A stretch of 41,835 nt of DNA, from positions 1 through 41,835 of the forward strand of contig JAHBWO010000022.1 of the NCBI GenBank assembly GCA_019636945.1, in the 5' to 3' direction. How positions within the stretch are numbered: the first letter of the stretch is position 1; each line of letters opens with the position of its first letter. Shown here piece after piece: positions 26,055-38,400 of the stretch. A program made the position numbers and the translations under genes. This DNA is from Nitrospira sp. (GTDB lineage: Bacteria > Nitrospirota > Nitrospiria > Nitrospirales > Nitrospiraceae). The notes under the pieces are model-generated. The model saw only the letters and a list, made by a program, of their open reading frames with translations. It searched no databases and was not told the DNA's origin.

Positions 26055-26867
26055 GTGAAGCCGTCTGCCGTGGATATTGAGACACCGGTGATCGAAGTCA
26101 GTCATGTCGCGACAAAGTTCGGACAAGCTGTTGTCCATGAGGATATCAGTCTCTCCATCAGGCGGGGAGAAATCTTTGCGATTGCCGGAGGCAATGGCTG
26201 CGGGAAGACGACCTTACTGCGTGAAATTATCGGCCTGGTTACACCTTCATCCGGAACGATACGATTGTTCGGACTCGATAGCCGAAAACTGGAGATGGGC
26301 GATGGCCACCCCGTTCATCGCCGATTCGGAGTGATGTTCCAGCAGGGCGGCCTGTTCAGTTCCCTCACGCTGGCTGAAAATGTCGCGGTGCCGTTGCGAG
26401 AGCATACGACACTGAGTGCCGGTCTGATCCACGATATCGTCGCTGCTAAGATCGCGATGGTGGAGTTACCGCCGGACAGCGCCGTGAAATATCCCAACGA
26501 ACTCAGCGGGGGGATGCGAAGACGAGCGGCCCTCGCACGCGCGATCGTGATGGATCCGGAGTTGTTGTTTCTGGATGAGCCGACGGCCGGGCTTGACCCG
26601 ATCGTGGCGACAGCATTTGATGAGCTCGTGCTCTCACTCAAGCGCCTTTTGGGGCTGACTGTGGTCATGGTGACACATGACCTCGATTCCCTGTGGGGGA
26701 TCGCGACTCGTGTGGCGGTACTCGGCCGTGGAGCGGTGCTGGGGATTGGAACCATGCAAGAATTGGCTCGGTCCGATGACCCGATCGTCCGGGATTATTT
26801 CCATGGCCCTCGTGGGCGCTCCGCCCGTGAACAGGCAGCCCAGAATGGCCACAGTCGTCAGGTGTGA
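26055..26867 (+). CDS. mlaF: MlaF-type ABC transporter ATP-binding protein
   Basis: The start is placed at GTG 26055, with GGGGAA 6 nt upstream; GTG 26049 is the upstream alternative. The 270-residue ATPase has Walker A G-G-N-G-C-G-K-T-T, signature L-S-G-G-M-R-R-R near residue 155, Walker B L-L-F-L-D-E-P and switch H-D. L-S-G-G-M plus M-F-Q-Q-G-G-L-F are typical of the MlaF/MceG branch. It powers the lipid transporter together with the permease gene ~100 bp upstream. Confidence 0.94.
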   Translation: MKPSAVDIETPVIEVSHVATKFGQAVVHEDISLSIRRGEIFAIAGGNGCGKTTLLREIIGLVTPSSGTIRLFGLDSRKLEMGDGHPVHRRFGVMFQQGGLFSSLTLAENVAVPLREHTTLSAGLIHDIVAAKIAMVELPPDSAVKYPNELSGGMRRRAALARAIVMDPELLFLDEPTAGLDPIVATAFDELVLSLKRLLGLTVVMVTHDLDSLWGIATRVAVLGRGAVLGIGTMQELARSDDPIVRDYFHGPRGRSAREQAAQNGHSRQV

Positions 26868-26978
26868 GGCATTGCTCTAGGACGTTTTTCATTGTGAGTG
26901 CTACGTAGGCGGTGTACTGTCAACTCAACACCGCGCACTCGGGCGCTCGTGAATGACGAGCGACGGAACACAGAACAG

Positions 26979-27941
26979 ATGGAACCAAAGGTCAACTACA
27001 TCGTCGTCGGTTCGTTCGTGGCGTTGCTCAGCGCGGCGATTCTCTCCGGTATTCTCTGGTTGGGGAAGAGCGATTACCGCGGGTCGTACGATCGATACGA
27101 GGCCTACATGACGGAATCAGTGGCAGGGCTCAGTGTCGACTCCAGCGTGAAGTATCGTGGGGTCGATGTGGGCCGGGTGAAGGCCATTGCTCTGCGTGCC
27201 GACAATCCCGAGGAAGTCGTACTGACGTTGGATATTGTGCGAGGCACGCCGGTGAAGACCGATACCATTGCCATGCTTGAAACTCAGGGGCTGACGGGCC
27301 TTGCCACGATCAATTTGACCGGAGGGAGCCGTGAGGCTCCCGTGTTGCAGACCCAAGCGGGACAGACCTATCCGGTGATCAAGACGGGCCCCTCTTTATT
27401 TTCTCGCTTGGATAAGACGGCCTCTCGCCTGCTCTCGGAAGAGGGGCTGGGGCAGCTGTTGGCCGATCTTGATCTGGCGGCCAAAGGGGTGGCGAATGTG
27501 TTGAACGACGACAATCGCACCATGCTGACGAAGACCATCAAAGATCTCTCGGATGTGGCTCAGATACTTGCCGGCCATAAGGTTCAGATTGAGCACAGTC
27601 TAACCGGCGCAGCCAAAAGTGCCGAGAATTTAACCAAGCTGACGGCGTCGCTGAATGCACAGGTTCCTCCCTTGCTCACGGAGATCAACAAGAGCGTGAA
27701 AGCCATGGATGTGGCGACCGAGGAGCTTGCGAAGACCACAAAAACCGTGGGAACGATGGTGAATGAGGCCCGTCCAGAGTTGCAGCAATTTACCAAGAGG
27801 ACCCTGCCCGAAGCTGGTCAATTGGTGACGGAGCTGAGGCAGCTTACCAGTACATTGACACGCGTGGCGCGGGAGTTAGAACGAGAGCCGAGCTCACTGG
27901 TGTTTGGACGAAAGACTCCATCGCGGGGGCCCGGAGAATGA
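26979..27941 (+). CDS. mlaD: MlaD-like MCE domain lipid-binding protein
   Basis: ATG 26979 places the N-terminus right at M-E-P-K-V-N-Y-I-V-V-G-S-F, the usual MCE start; the longer upstream frame has no credible site. A single transmembrane helix (~7-28) anchors the 320-residue protein. The MCE domain (~40-120) contains V-A-G-L-S-V-D-S-S-V-K-Y-R-G-V-D-V-G. The C-terminal half is helical and polar, like the long tails of YrbD-type proteins outside E. coli. It should form a periplasmic ring that passes phospholipid between MlaE and the periplasm or outer membrane. Confidence 0.92.
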   Translation: MEPKVNYIVVGSFVALLSAAILSGILWLGKSDYRGSYDRYEAYMTESVAGLSVDSSVKYRGVDVGRVKAIALRADNPEEVVLTLDIVRGTPVKTDTIAMLETQGLTGLATINLTGGSREAPVLQTQAGQTYPVIKTGPSLFSRLDKTASRLLSEEGLGQLLADLDLAAKGVANVLNDDNRTMLTKTIKDLSDVAQILAGHKVQIEHSLTGAAKSAENLTKLTASLNAQVPPLLTEINKSVKAMDVATEELAKTTKTVGTMVNEARPELQQFTKRTLPEAGQLVTELRQLTSTLTRVARELEREPSSLVFGRKTPSRGPGE

Positions 27942-27974
27942 GCCGGTTAGAGAACGAACAGTTGTGAAGAGGGT

Positions 27975-28616
27975 ATGATTTCTTATCGGATCGTCCACGC
28001 GAGCTGTGTGGTATTGGCGCTGGTCACGAGCGGCTGCATCTCAGTCCGCGGCGGGTCTGAAGCGGCTCACACCTATCAATTGAGTCTTGAGGGAGCACAG
28101 AGGGAGGTGCACGCTGCCGATGGGAATAGTCCTGTCGTTCAGTTGAGTCCTCCTCAAGCCGAACCCGGATTTGAAACCCCTCGAATGGTCTACCTCAAGC
28201 GACCCTACGAGTTGGAGTATTTTGCTGCGAATCAATGGGCCGACACGCCGGCGAACATGGTTGCCCCCTTGTTGGCTCAGAGCCTGAGTCAGAGCGGCAT
28301 CTGGCGTGACGTCGTGTTGTTGCCAAGCTTGGCGCCGGGTGATTATCGGCTCGATGTCTATGGATTTGCCCTGCAGCAGGAATTTTTTCAGCAGCCCAGC
28401 CGCGTGAGAGTGACGGCGCGTGCTCAGTTGGTAGACCTTAAGCTATCCATGATCGTGGGGATGCAGCGCTTTGAAGCCATTGAACCTGCACCGAGCGAAA
28501 ACGCCTATGGTGGCGTGGTCGCGGCCAATCGAGCAGTTGCTGCGTTGCTTGATCAGATCACGGTGTGGCTCAGGGAATGCGTTGGACACTCACCCACCTG
28601 CCGCCGCTCAATGTGA
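27975..28616 (+). CDS. ABC-type transport auxiliary lipoprotein (PqiC/MlaC-position)
   Basis: The 213-residue protein has a lipoprotein signal with lipobox L-V-T-S-G-C (Cys21). Y-L-K-R-P-Y-E-L-E-Y-F-A-A-N-Q-W-A-D and A-P-L-L-A-Q-S-L-S-Q-S-G are characteristic of the ABC_trans_aux/PqiC family found with MCE transporters. GAAGAGGG precedes the ATG. It follows mlaD by 33 nt, and no MlaC gene is present, so this lipoprotein is the likely periplasmic or outer-membrane partner. Confidence 0.85.
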   Translation: MISYRIVHASCVVLALVTSGCISVRGGSEAAHTYQLSLEGAQREVHAADGNSPVVQLSPPQAEPGFETPRMVYLKRPYELEYFAANQWADTPANMVAPLLAQSLSQSGIWRDVVLLPSLAPGDYRLDVYGFALQQEFFQQPSRVRVTARAQLVDLKLSMIVGMQRFEAIEPAPSENAYGGVVAANRAVAALLDQITVWLRECVGHSPTCRRSM

Positions 28617-28632
28617 TTGAGGCAAGACGAAG

Positions 28633-28646
28633 GGAGCGACGGCTCC
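28633..28646. terminator. Weak hairpin between convergent genes
   Basis: GGAGC-GACG-GCTCC lies in the 37-bp gap between the converging lipoprotein and phosphopantetheinyl transferase genes. The stem is only 5 bp and no T-run follows, so terminator function is tentative. Confidence 0.25.
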
Positions 28647-28653
28647 GGTTGTG

Positions 28654-29448
28654 CTATCCGCCCTGCTTCATAACGTCTAAGTCCTGCGCAGCTACTGCGG
28701 CTTCCCATCCTTCCCCGCAAGAGAGAAGACATACCTGAAGCGGGGCTGTGAACCGTGAACCCAAGCGGACCCGAACATCCCTGTTGAGTTCATGTTGGCC
28801 GAGGACGACCTCGCAGTCAGACAGTCCACGGAGCCCGATACCTTCCGCCTTCAGCACCGCTTCTTTCACGACCCAATAGCGGAAAAATATCATGGCACGC
28901 TGCGCTTCGGTTGCGTGCGTAATCACGGTATGTTCGGAGGGGGCAAAGTAGCGTTCGGATAGGTTCACAACCTCGATGTTGGAACGAACCAATTCAAGAT
29001 CGACGCCGACCTCCTGGGCCTTCGAGACGGCAATGAGCGCTCGGTTATGGGCATGGGATAAATTAAAGGTAATTGCGGAATGTCCCCGTACATCTCTCGC
29101 CACAAAGGGCTTGCCTGCCTCTGTACGTCCCAGTGAGACTTCATCGGGGCTGACTTCAAGGTATCGGCTCAGTACGGCTCTGAGGCCTCCGTGAGCCAGT
29201 ACGTATTGCCGCCTGGTATCTTCTCGAACAAGGCGGGTTGCGCGCTGACGCTCTGCTTCATCCAGCCACTCCGAACATCGCGTCATGCACCATGATGACC
29301 CCTCAAGTTCAATCCCCCAGAGGTGCACGGCGTTCGGTTCAAGCTGGATATGACCCTGCAGGGTTGTATCGGCGAGGCGATCAATTGGCTTAAACGAGAT
29401 CAGCACAGTGGCATCCAGACTCTTGCCCCGTCTTCGTGGTTCAGCCAA
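28654..29448 (-). CDS. sfp: Sfp-type 4'-phosphopantetheinyl transferase
   Basis: The 264-residue protein activates carrier domains by moving phosphopantetheine from CoA to serine. G-R-T-E-A-G-K-P, F-N-L-S-H-A, G-V-D-L-E and W-V-V-K-E-A-V-L-K-A-E-G-I-G-L are the family motifs, with Asp and Glu metal ligands intact. The frame starts at TTG 29448 without a good ribosome site; GTG 29406 is an alternative. It lies 21 nt after the NRPS stop on the same strand, so it is the last gene of a two-gene operon and should modify Ser640, Ser1711 and Ser2767 of the synthetase. Confidence 0.93.
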   Translation of the reverse strand: MAEPRRRGKSLDATVLISFKPIDRLADTTLQGHIQLEPNAVHLWGIELEGSSWCMTRCSEWLDEAERQRATRLVREDTRRQYVLAHGGLRAVLSRYLEVSPDEVSLGRTEAGKPFVARDVRGHSAITFNLSHAHNRALIAVSKAQEVGVDLELVRSNIEVVNLSERYFAPSEHTVITHATEAQRAMIFFRYWVVKEAVLKAEGIGLRGLSDCEVVLGQHELNRDVRVRLGSRFTAPLQVCLLSCGEGWEAAVAAQDLDVMKQGG

Positions 29449-29469
29449 CGCACAGGAAGGGCGTAGCTA

Positions 29470-32400
29470 TCACGCAGCTTTATCACGAGGTGAGATGGGT
29501 GTAACGGAAAAATATTCAGCCACATAGCGACAAATATGGGAGGATATTTTTTCAACATGCGGCGATTCAACGAGTTCTCCCGTATAGCGAGCTGCAATCT
29601 CGACGGTTTGGCACCCACCGTCTGCCAGTTCTCTCCACGCATATCTGGTATCTTGTGGGTCGACTCGTTGGGAGGCCACGAAGGTCAGAATGCGTCCTGG
29701 ATATTGAAGCACCGCGTAGTTCGCAGCCGCTTGGAACATTGATCGTTCAACGCGTTTGCGCTGACGGACTTTCGGATTACTTTCCGGCGGTTTTCGGAAC
29801 AGTGACAGGAGTGTCGTGATTTTTCGACGCACGACCGACCACCGAGCTTTTATCGGCATATGCCGGAGTTCACTAAATACGCTCATGGTCTTCCAAAGAA
29901 TTCCCAACGGGACCGTCAGTCCGGGTAGCAGCCCATACTTATGCTTGTACGAGCTGTATGAAGTCGGAAGCCAGCTGTTGATGATGATCAAGACGACCAC
30001 TGCACCTTGCTTGACCAATTGTTGGGCTATCTCATAGGCGACCAGCCCTCCGACACATCCGCCGACAATGACGTAGGGTCCTTGTGGGTGGCAGGTGCGA
30101 ATTTCAGTAATGTACTGCGCTGCCATCTCCTGAATTGAGGCCAATGGCTCTGCTTTTCCATCGACACCTCTCGCCTGTAAGCCGTAGACGGGGTGAGCGT
30201 GGCTCAAGTACTTCGCCAATTGAGCAAACCATATAACATTGCCGTCTACCCCTGGAACCAAAAACATCGGGAGGCCCGATTCCCTGGGCTGCATGGCGAC
30301 CAAAAATTGCCATGGCGATGACGACTGCCCTTGTGCAAGGAGCGATGTGAGTGCGGCAATGGTCGGTGCTTGAAACAGGGTGGAGAGCGGAAGCTGGCGC
30401 CCATAGACCTGTTCAATCATGTAGAAGAGCTGGGTCGCCTTGAGGGAATGGCCGCCAAGATCGAAAAAGTTGTCATGAATGCCGATGTGATTCGTCCCAA
30501 ACACCTGTTCCCACAAAACTGCCATTTGTACATCCATTCGATCTGTCGGCCGAACATGACCAGCGGTAGTCGAGGGAGCGGAAGCCGGAGGCGGCAATGC
30601 CTTCCTGTCGACCTTGTTATTGGCAGTCAACGGCAGTTCTGTCAGAAATACGAAGAGCGAAGGGACCATGTAATCTGGAATCTGTGCGTGGAGGTAGGAG
30701 CGAAGATCTGCCTGGCTTGGTACAAGGCCATCTTGGCAGACGACATAGGCCACTAACTGCTTGATCCCTTGCTGATCTTCCCTTGCGGTGACGACTGCCT
30801 GGCGGACGGCTTGATGGCGGCTTAGGGCCGCTTCAATATCTCCCAATTCAATTCTGAATCCTCTGATCTTGACTTGGTTATCCATTCGCCCCAGATGCAC
30901 GATGCGCCCGTCAGGTCGATACCGAGCCAGGTCTCCCGTTCGGTACAGTTTGGTGAGGGGGTCTGGAGAAAATGGATGGGGGATAAACCGCTCTTGGGTC
31001 AGCTCAGGCCGTCCGCGATAACCTCGGGCTAACCCATGGCCTCCGATATAGAGTTCTCCGGACACGCCAATCGGAGCCGGTTGGAGGTATTGATCCAGGA
31101 TGTATATGTCCGTATTGGCGATGGGCTTCCCGATGGTGATCTCCCGATCGGCCCGTTCGATCTTCTCGATCGTGGACCAGATTGTCGTTTCGGTCGGGCC
31201 ATACATATTCCACAAGGCGCAGCACCGCTCTAATATTTGCATTGCCAAATCAGGAGGGAGGGCTTCTCCGCCGCAGAGTATCGTTAGCTGTTCACTGCCC
31301 AGCCATCCGGCCTCAATCAGCATGCGCCATGTTGCCGGAGTCGCCTGCATGATCGTCGGTTGTACCGCTTCGCAGAGGGTCCGCAGTTGCCGTCCGTCCA
31401 TCGCCACGGTTCGACTTGCGATCTCGACACGGGCTCCGGCCAGCAACGGCACATACAGTTCCAACCCGAAGATATCGAAAGAAATGGTCGTGACGGAGAG
31501 CATGATATCTCGAGCCGAACATCCCGGCTCGTGTCGTATCGACCACAAGAAATTCACGAGAGCCTGGTGAGGTATCTCCACGCCTTTGGGTTGTCCCGTC
31601 GAACCCGAGGTGTACAGGATGTACGCGAGGTCGTGTGGCGTCGCGATCGGGCCAAGGTTGTGGTCGGCTTCCTGTGCGATGCGCTCGTGCTCGCGATCGA
31701 GACACAGCAAACGGCAGGTGCGTGCGTCGAACCGATCGGAGACGTCGGTGGTCGTCAGCACCGCGGCGACGGACGCATCTTGTACCATAAACCGGAGCCG
31801 ATCTCGAGGAAACTCAGGATCAAGAGGAACATAGGCTGCACCGGTTTTGAACACGGCGAGCAACGCGATCACCATCTCCAAGGATCGCTCGAGACTGATA
31901 CCTACCGTCACACCAGGCTTGGCACCCAGCGTTTGGAGGTGGCGCGCCAGCTTATTAGCCTGCGCGTTGAGTTCGCCGTAGCGCAGCGTCTTCTGTCCCA
32001 TCGACAGGGCGACGGCCTCAGGTGTCTGCTCGACCTGTGCTTCAAACAGTTGAGGAAAACATTCAGACCGAGGATATGTCCGCTGCGTGTGATTCCAGTC
32101 CTGCAACATCTGTTGCCGCTCGGGCACCGTCAATGTCGGGAGCTCGGACAACTTGCTTTGGGGGTTGGCTAATGCGCTCTGGAGCAGGACCCTGTACTGT
32201 TCCAGCATCCGTTGGGCGGTCTGTGGTTCGAAGAGATCAGTGTTAAACGTCAAATACGCTTTTCGGGAGAACTCCGTTTCGACCGTCAGGCTCAAGTCGA
32301 ACTGGGCGGCTTGCGTTTCAACTTCAAACGGGACCCAACTCAACCCTTGGACATTAATCTCTCCGATCGGAGCGTTCGGGACGTTGAAGAGGACCTGCAC

Positions 32401-35400
32401 CAACGGGGCCGAACTATGGTCACGTGAAGAGTGCATGGTCTCAACCAGTTTATCGAACGGGAAGTCCTGATTGGCGTAGGCCTCTAGCGCTGTGGAACGC
32501 ACTCGTGCCATCACTTCGAGGAAGGTTGGATTACCGGACAGATCGGTGCGCAAGACCAGCGTGTTGACGAACGATCCGATGATCGACTCGACGGCGGATT
32601 GTGTCCGGTTCGCGATCGGAGATCCTACGGCAATATCAGGTTGGCCGGAATAGCGACTCAAGAGGATCTGGAAACAGGTCAGCAGGGTCATGAACACCGT
32701 GGCATTGTGCTCCGAGCTGAATTGCTTCAGTCGCTCGATCAATGACGCGGGCAACTCCAGCATGCAATGTGCGCCGTTAAATGTCTGAATCGCGGGCCGT
32801 AGATGATCGGTCGGCAACGAGAGCTTTGAAAGCCCTTCCAGTTTCTTTTGCCAATACGCAGCTTGCGCGCCGAGCCAATCATCGGTCAGACAGCGACGCT
32901 GCCAGACCGCGTAGTCGGCATACTGAAGAGGAATCGGTCTTTCGGAAGGAACGTCTCCCCGACAAAACGCGTTGTAGAAGACAGCAAACTCGTACCCGAT
33001 GATCCCGAACGACCACTGATCTCCGATAATATGATGCATGGTCAGCATCAGCACGTGGTCTTCGGGCTCGACCTCGATAAGCTTGAACCGGGCCAAGGGG
33101 CCTTTCTCAAGATCGAATGGTAGGTGTGCTTCCTGCTCCACCAGGCGAGCCGCCTCCTGTTGTCGCGCGTCGGACGGCAAGTGCTCGAGACTCACTTCGA
33201 CCCAATGAGGAGGACGAAAGGGGTGGATGACTTGGACCGGTCCCTCCCTACTCATCATGAACGTCGTTCGAAACGCCTCATGGCGGCTGCAGATCGCATC
33301 GATTGTTTTCCTGAGAGCAGTTTTGTTGAGCTGCCCCATCTGTCTCGACGCAAACGGCATGTTGTACGCCGTGCTCTTGGGTGCCAGCTGATACATCAAC
33401 CACATACGTTGCTGAGAATAGGAAAGGGGGAGCGGCTGGTCTCTTGGCACCGGTGTGATCGCCGGCATCATTGGAGCCTTCTGCTCACTCTGACGCAGCC
33501 GGGTCACTTCTTCGGCCAACGATGCGATCGTCGGTCGTTCAAACAATGCGGAGAGCGAAACCTCAACCTCGAAGAGTTCGCGGATTCGGGAGACGAGCTG
33601 AGTCGCCAACAGCGAATGGCCTCCATGCTCAAAGAAGTGATCATGGACGCCGGCCTCCGGGACCTCGAGCAGAGACTTCCACAGTTCCACCAGGGACTCT
33701 TCAACAGGGTTTCTTGGGGCAACCCTCGCCGCAGCGTGATTGGCTGTGTATTCAGGAGCGGGAAGCGCGCGTCGATTAACCTTGCCCGTCGCACTGAGCG
33801 GCATCGTGTCGAGCCACAGTATGACGGAGGGCACCATATAGTTCGGTAATCGTGAGACGAGATAACCTCGAACTGCCTCAAGTTTGTCTTTCAGCGATGA
33901 TTCACCCGCGATGTAGCCGACTAGCCGGTGCTGGTCCCGCTTATCCTCCCGAAGCAGCACCGCCGCGTGATGAATCCCCGGGAAGTTACTCAGCGCATAC
34001 TCGATTTCTCCCAGTTCGATCCGATACCCACGCAGTTTGACTTGCTGATCTATTCGTCCAAGAAACTCTAGGTTGCCGTCGGCACGGTATCGTGCCAGGT
34101 CACCGGTTCGATACAGTCTGGTGCCAACCACATAGGGGTTCGAAAGAAATCGCTCTTGGGTCAACTCCGGTTGGTTGACATAGCCGCGAGCCAAACACTC
34201 TCCCCCGATATAGAGTTCTCCTGGTATGCCGATGGGCATCGGTTGTAAATGCTCATTCAGCACATAGAGCTGCATATGGGGGATGGGTTTGCCGATCGGT
34301 ACTCGGGCCGCTGTTTCCTCTCGGGTGGTTTGATAGACGCTACACCAGACCGTGGCCTCCGTTGGCCCATATTCGTTGTACAGGGTGGCGTACGGCAGGA
34401 GCTGGTAATGTCGTCTCACAAGCTCAAGGGGAAGACTTTCCCCGGCTGTGATGACGACACGAAGCGATTCCAGCTGCCCATCCAATGCGTCACCGAGGAC
34501 CGCATGGTACAAAGAAGGGACCCACACCACGTGTGAGACGTGATGATGCTCGATGAGCGCAGCAAGCTGTGTGGGATCACGATGGGTAGTCTCTGATGGG
34601 ATGATCAGTTCCCCTCCCTGGAGCCATGTCCAAAAGATGCCGGTCACCGACCCATCGAAGGCCAATGAGAAGGTCAGTAAGGAACGCAAGACCGGTTCCT
34701 GATAGTACTGCAGCCTGGCGTGAAGAGAGGTCATCAGACTGCTGTGCGGCACGGCCACACCTTTCGGGTTCCCAGTCGAGCCGGAGGTGTAGATGAGATA
34801 GGCGAGCTGATCAGGGGAAACGGAGTGTGCAAGGTTCTCGTCCTCAGTCCCGCCCAACGCGGATGTGGAAAGAGTCTCCACGTCACAGATGTGGCCGCGG
34901 AAAGTCTGGAAATGGCTACGGAGCTGCGCCTGAGTCACTAAGATCTCCACGTTTGCGTCTTCTAGTACGAGCTGGAGGCGGTGGCTGGGGAAGGACGGAT
35001 CCAGGGGAACATATCCTCCCCCGGCCTTGAGAATGCCCAAGAGACCCACGAGGGCGTCCACCGAGCGCTCGACACAGAGACCCACTGGGACATCTGCACC
35101 CACTCCAAGCGTCCGTAGCGCGAGCGCGACTCGATTCGCTCTCCGGTTCAGCTCTTGGTAGCTCAGCGACTGATCTCCACAGGTCACAGCGGGCGCATGG
35201 GGAGTCCGTTTGACCTGCGCCTCGATGAGCGTATGAATACCGGAGGTCCAAGAAGGTGGTTCGTTCCAAGTCAGGTGAACGTTTCGTTTCTCTTCGGGGG
35301 TCAGCAATGAAAGTTGATCGAGCCGGGCCTCAGGTTTCGTGAGAAACTCATGAAGAAGAATCTCCAGCTGTCCCAACATCCGGTCGATCGTCGATTCTTC

Positions 35401-38400
35401 AAAAATCGTGGAATCATGGAGAAACGCCAGATCCAGGCCATCAATCCTGTTGAACACCATCAACACGAGGTCGAACTCTGATGCCGTCGGTTCCCAGGGG
35501 AGATGAGTGATCTCAAGATCCTTGATGCTGAGCGTGGACAAGGGGTCGTCTTCACACACCATCATCACGTTGAACAGTGGAGACAGTTGACGTGCTCGTT
35601 GTAACGACAACGCCTCGATCACTTCTTCAAACGGGAGATCCTGATGGTCATAGGCCTCGATCACTACACGGCGTATCTGCTTCAACAACTCGTGGCCGGT
35701 CAGCCCCTCGGACAGTTCAGACCGTAACGCCACCGTATTGACGCAGTACCCCATCATATCTTCGAACTCTCTCCGACGCCTACCGGCCACGATCGAGCCG
35801 ATCACGATATCCGACTCTTGTGTGTAGCGATGCAGCCATATCGCAAAGACGGCATACAGCACCATGAAGGGAGTGGCGCTATGCTGTTGGCAGAAGCGGT
35901 CAAGATCGGCCACAAGTCGAGGAGAAAGGGATCGGAACCGCACACCTCCTTCAAACGTGCGTGTTCGCAGTCGTTGTCGATCGATGGGAAGTTCCGCGGG
36001 CGGGTTGGTGTCGCTCAGCTGCCTGGACCAGTAGGCCCGGTTGGCTTCTCGAAGGCCATGGTCAAGCGAGGCCTTTTGCCAATCGGCATAATCCGCATAC
36101 TGAACGGTCAAGGTCGGAAGTCGAGCGTGCTGTGCGTTGCCAGTGGCTTCCCACAGCAGGGTTAATTCCTTCCAGAAGATACGCAGCGACCATCCGTCGG
36201 CGACGAGCCGGTGGAACGTCAGTGCCAGGATATGCACGTCGGGTTCAAGCGCCAGCAGGGTCACCCGAAAGAGCGGTCCCTTTCGTAAGTCGAATGGTCG
36301 GGTTCTCTCTGTTCGTAAGAAGTGCCGAACGTGAGCGTCTCGCTCTGTATGATCCACTTCCTGGAAATCTTGCCGTTCGATTGTGACGGTCTCTTCAGAG
36401 AATATTTCCGCAAATCCCTGACCTCGTTCCGAGCCGAAGCGGGTTCGAAGAATCTCGTGACGCGATGCGATTGCCCGTACGGATCGTTCCAACACCTCTT
36501 GGCTCACTGGCCCCCGAATCCGCACCGCCATGGAAATATGGTTGATTGCGCTTCCTGGATGCACTTGCTCCAGAAACCACAGCCGCTGTTGTGCTGGGCT
36601 GAGAGGAAGTCTGCCTTTCCGTGTGGAGGATGAGGAAAGTGGAACGGCGGGAACCTGTTGCCTGTTGCCACTCCCTACGACCTGACCGAGGTCATGTGGA
36701 TTGGCGCGTCCCTCCTCGATTCGGGCGGCCAGCGCAGACAAGGTTGGACATTCAAAGAGCAGGCTGATGGGGAGTTCAACGTGGAACTGGTCGAGTATGC
36801 GTGCAACCACCTGTGCTGCGAGGAGTGAATTGCCTCCAAGCCCAAAGAAATTCGCATGACGATGTGGTTGAGGCCCACCAAGGACTTCCTGCCAGATGTC
36901 GGCCAAACTCTTCTCAACAGAGGTGTGAGGGCTCTCCTCCGGCGCGCTCTCGGTTTCAGATTGTAGGCCCTCGTCAAGCGTGCTGGTTCTGACGACTGTC
37001 AGCTGTCCGGACTCATAGGCGGCTCGGCAGGCACCCCGCTGAATTTTCCCACTGGAGGTTCTTGGGATTGTGCCGGACTTAACGAGCACCACCGTGTGGA
37101 TTTCGAGCTCATACTCGTCAGCCAGCATGCGACGGATGCCGTTCACCATGTTCGTGATGTCTGACTCAGACACCTGTTTCTCGATCTCATGGACCAGCAC
37201 CACCCGTTCCCCAGTCTCGCTTTCGATCGAGAATGCTGCTCCACATCCACGTCGCAAACCTGTATGCGCTTGTTGGGCGGTCCATTCTAGATCATGAGGG
37301 TAGTAGTTCCGTCCTCGAACAATGATCAGGTCTTTGATGCGCCCTGTGAGGAACAGCTCCCCACGGTGAAGGAATCCGAGATCGCCGGTCCGTAAATAGG
37401 GCCCATCCCCTGACGCCGCAAGTGTGGCATTAAATGTCGCCTCTGTTTCGTCGTCCTTTTCCCAATATCCAGAAGCAATTCCAGCACCAGACAGCCACAC
37501 CTCACCTACGACATCCGACGGGCACTCCAGCAGCGTTGTTGGGTTCACGATCTTGACACAAGTTTCTTCGAGCGGTTCCCCACATCCCACCAACGTCCGA
37601 GTTCCACGATCTGATGGCGGCAACTCCTTCACGATGGAGTCGGCCAGCGCCTCCGCGTCAACCGTCAGGAACGTCGGTTCAACCGGAACCGGCTTCATCG
37701 TGACGAGCAATGTGGCTTCAGCCAGGCCATAGGCCGGGGAAAAACTTGACGACTTGAATCCTCGTGGACCAAAGGTTTCGATGAACCGTCTCACCGTATC
37801 CGGATGGATAGGTTCAGCGCCGCAGCTGGCGACCTTCCAGCTGCTCAAATCGGCTAGCCAGCCCGACTGTTGATGTGCGGCTCTGAGACACGCGTCGTAG
37901 GAAAAATTCGGTCCACCGCTGTGGGTAATCGCGAATCGAGCCACTGCGTCCAACCAGCGCAATGGTCGTCGGAGAAACGTGATGGGCGACATCAGATAGG
38001 CGGGAATGCCTGCGTAGAACGGTGCAATGATTCCATGCAGCAGTCCATAGTCATGGAAATACGGCAACCAGCAGAGCGACCGACTGCTGTCCTCTACCTG
38101 CCCGGCTAACGTGAGGGCTTTGCAATGAGCCAGCACATTTCCATGGCTGATCACAACGCCGCGAGGAGAGGCGGTCGACCCAGAGGTGTATTGCAAATAG
38201 GCAAGGGCGCTGCTGTCTAGTCTCGGCATGTCAATCGAGATGGAGTCGGTCGCATCAGCTACTAGCTGGTCTGTTGCCATCCAGGTGACCGGGCCCATAT
38301 TTTGGGGGAGCGAACATTCAGAAGACAGAGCCATGATGCTCGAGTTCGTGAGGATGAGGGATGCCTGAGCATCGTCAATAATGTTGCGCAGTCTCGGCAC

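Noticed and set aside
31360..32172. 270-codon plus-strand frame inside the NRPS
   Set aside because: Antisense shadow of the second adenylation domain; the minus-strand reading is unambiguous.
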